Source of the DNA: Bifidobacterium breve
Lineage (GTDB): Bacteria; Actinomycetota; Actinomycetes; Nanopelagicales; Nanopelagicaceae
NCBI GenBank assembly: GCA_945866155.1
Contig: CAMBGL010000064.1
Location: 1 to 7,098, forward strand
DNA: 7,098 nucleotides
Reading direction: 5' to 3'
Part shown: one piece after another, positions 6,332 to 7,098 of the stretch
Layout: each line of letters begins with the position of its first letter
Numbering within the stretch: position 1 is the stretch's first letter
Made by a program: the position numbers and the translations under genes
The notes under the pieces: model-generated
What the model saw: only the letters and a program-made list of their open reading frames with translations
Told to the model about the DNA's origin: nothing
Databases searched by the model: none

Positions 6332-7098
6332 TTATAGCTTCCAGGTATAGATATCGATACTTCCATCTGTATTACGGAAATAGCCAATAGCTTGGGTTCG
6401 AGGCAATGATCTTGAAGTGAGTTCTGGAATCTGAGTCCAATTAACGTAATCAGTTGAAAGACCTGGAACGCTATTAGGAGTAGAAATAGGGAGATGGAGA
6501 ATTATCGGTGTATTGATGGCAGTGATCTCACCTACGCCTGCAAGGGTTTCAATTTTGATAATTACTGCTCCATCACCAGTATCACTCTGGAAAATAGCAG
6601 AACCGCTTATCGAAGCTGTTGTTGGGATCGCTTCCGCAGGAATCTCCACTGTTACTCCGGTGATAGATCCATTGAGAGGAATTTCAATTTTAGGAACGTC
6701 AGTTCCACCTGTCGGTGTATAAGGAGTACTAGCTGTAGACCACAAACCTTGCCCTGCAGAATTCTTTGCGGCAACTCGGAATATATAACTAGTACCGCCA
6801 CTAAGTCCTAAAATATCTAGAGTTGTTGCAGTAAGAGTCTCATGCTCGTAAGTGCTCCATGTTGAACCATTATTTGCAGAGAACTGAACTACATAATCTT
6901 CAGGTTCAACAATATTTGGTGCATAACTGATTTGAATAAAACCATTAGCCTGTGCACTCATTTTTACATAAGAGGATACGAGAGTAGCTACTCCATCATT
7001 TGAGTTAGTGCCCGCACTTCCACCAGTTCCTAAGAATTCTCCACAAGGCGCTGACATTGTTCCGCCGTTACCTGCAGTTGCGCCACCGCCACCGCCAC
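6332..7098 (-). CDS. Gly-rich FnIII-domain surface protein, 3' part only
   Basis: The reading frame is open to the right edge. Thirteen codons precede the first ATG (7057) without a stop and encode GGGGGATAGNGGT, so the ATG is internal and the gene starts outside the window. Numbering from that ATG, residues 1-22 continue the Gly-rich stretch (EFLGTGGSAGTNSNDG). Residues about 30-117 are a clear FnIII domain (YVVQFSANNGSTWSTY, GLSGGTSYIFRVAAKNSAGQG, TPYTPTGG). Residues 118-241 form a beta-rich C-terminal domain with VTVEIPAEAIP and PIILHLP, faintly like a ZU5 or similar surface beta domain, ending in IDIYTWKL. Gly-rich plus FnIII architectures are typical of large exported actinobacterial proteins. 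No cell-wall sorting signal or C-terminal helix is seen. Its TAA (6334-6332) touches the next ATG (6331), so the two genes are surely co-transcribed and the products probably act together. Confidence 0.85.
   Translation of the reverse strand, partial: GGGGGATAGNGGTMSAPCGEFLGTGGSAGTNSNDGVATLVSSYVKMSAQANGFIQISYAPNIVEPEDYVVQFSANNGSTWSTYEHETLTATTLDILGLSGGTSYIFRVAAKNSAGQGLWSTASTPYTPTGGTDVPKIEIPLNGSITGVTVEIPAEAIPTTASISGSAIFQSDTGDGAVIIKIETLAGVGEITAINTPIILHLPISTPNSVPGLSTDYVNWTQIPELTSRSLPRTQAIGYFRNTDGSIDIYTWKL
6338..6342 (-). promoter_or_regulatory. Ribosome binding site inside the upstream gene
   Basis: GGAAG on the minus strand lies six bases before the ATG at 6331 and within the last codons of the preceding gene. 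With the abutting TAA-ATG this favours terminating ribosomes re-initiating on the second gene, which would keep the two surface proteins at a fixed ratio. Confidence 0.5.

Noticed and set aside
6494..6811. Plus-strand open frames opposite the FnIII gene
   Set aside because: They are antisense to a clear FnIII domain. The Cys/Arg/Ser-rich translation is typical of a non-coding frame.
1..7098. CRISPR array, insertion sequence, phage or defence genes
   Set aside because: No repeat-spacer pattern, transposase, terminal inverted repeats or defence-type domains were seen on either strand.

Overview
The window most likely comes from a low-GC actinobacterium, possibly a free-living freshwater type such as Nanopelagicales (acI). 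This is inferred from an FprA-type (mycobacterial-style) NADPH-ferredoxin reductase, a mycobacterial AdhC/YahK-like alcohol dehydrogenase, AT-leaning base composition, very short intergenic gaps, a tRNA gene without an encoded CCA end, and a glycine-rich/FnIII surface protein of a kind common in Actinomycetota. Species-level identity cannot be read from the sequence alone.

Every gene found is on the minus strand, so transcription runs from high to low coordinates. In transcription order: (1) a secreted-protein pair at 7098-5207. The first member enters from beyond the right edge with a glycine-rich stretch, then carries an FnIII domain and a C-terminal beta-rich domain. Its stop codon abuts the start of the second member (TAA-ATG), which has a signal peptide, a Big-like domain with a cysteine pair, a Pro/Ser/Thr hexapeptide linker, an FnIII-like domain and an unrecognised C-terminus. 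(2) A 139-base gap with a candidate promoter, then three closely spaced metabolic genes: a zinc alcohol dehydrogenase (5067-4027), the FprA-like reductase (3982-2714) and a cytoplasmic GH3 beta-glycosidase with a PA14 insert (2676-292). The gaps are 44 and 37 bases, and the GH3 gene may have its own leaderless promoter in the second gap. (3) A tRNA-Arg(ACG) gene (225-153) with its own promoter just after the GH3 stop and a strong intrinsic terminator. (4) The first nine codons of another gene running off the left edge (27-1), with a good Shine-Dalgarno sequence.

Functionally, the middle block combines redox housekeeping (aldehyde/alcohol interconversion and NADPH-to-ferredoxin electron transfer) with intracellular hydrolysis of imported oligosaccharides or glycosides. 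The genes do not form an obvious single pathway, and their closeness may simply reflect a compact genome. The surface-protein pair is the least understood part. No mobile element, CRISPR array, phage gene or defence system is visible. No intergenic stretch exceeds 300 bases.
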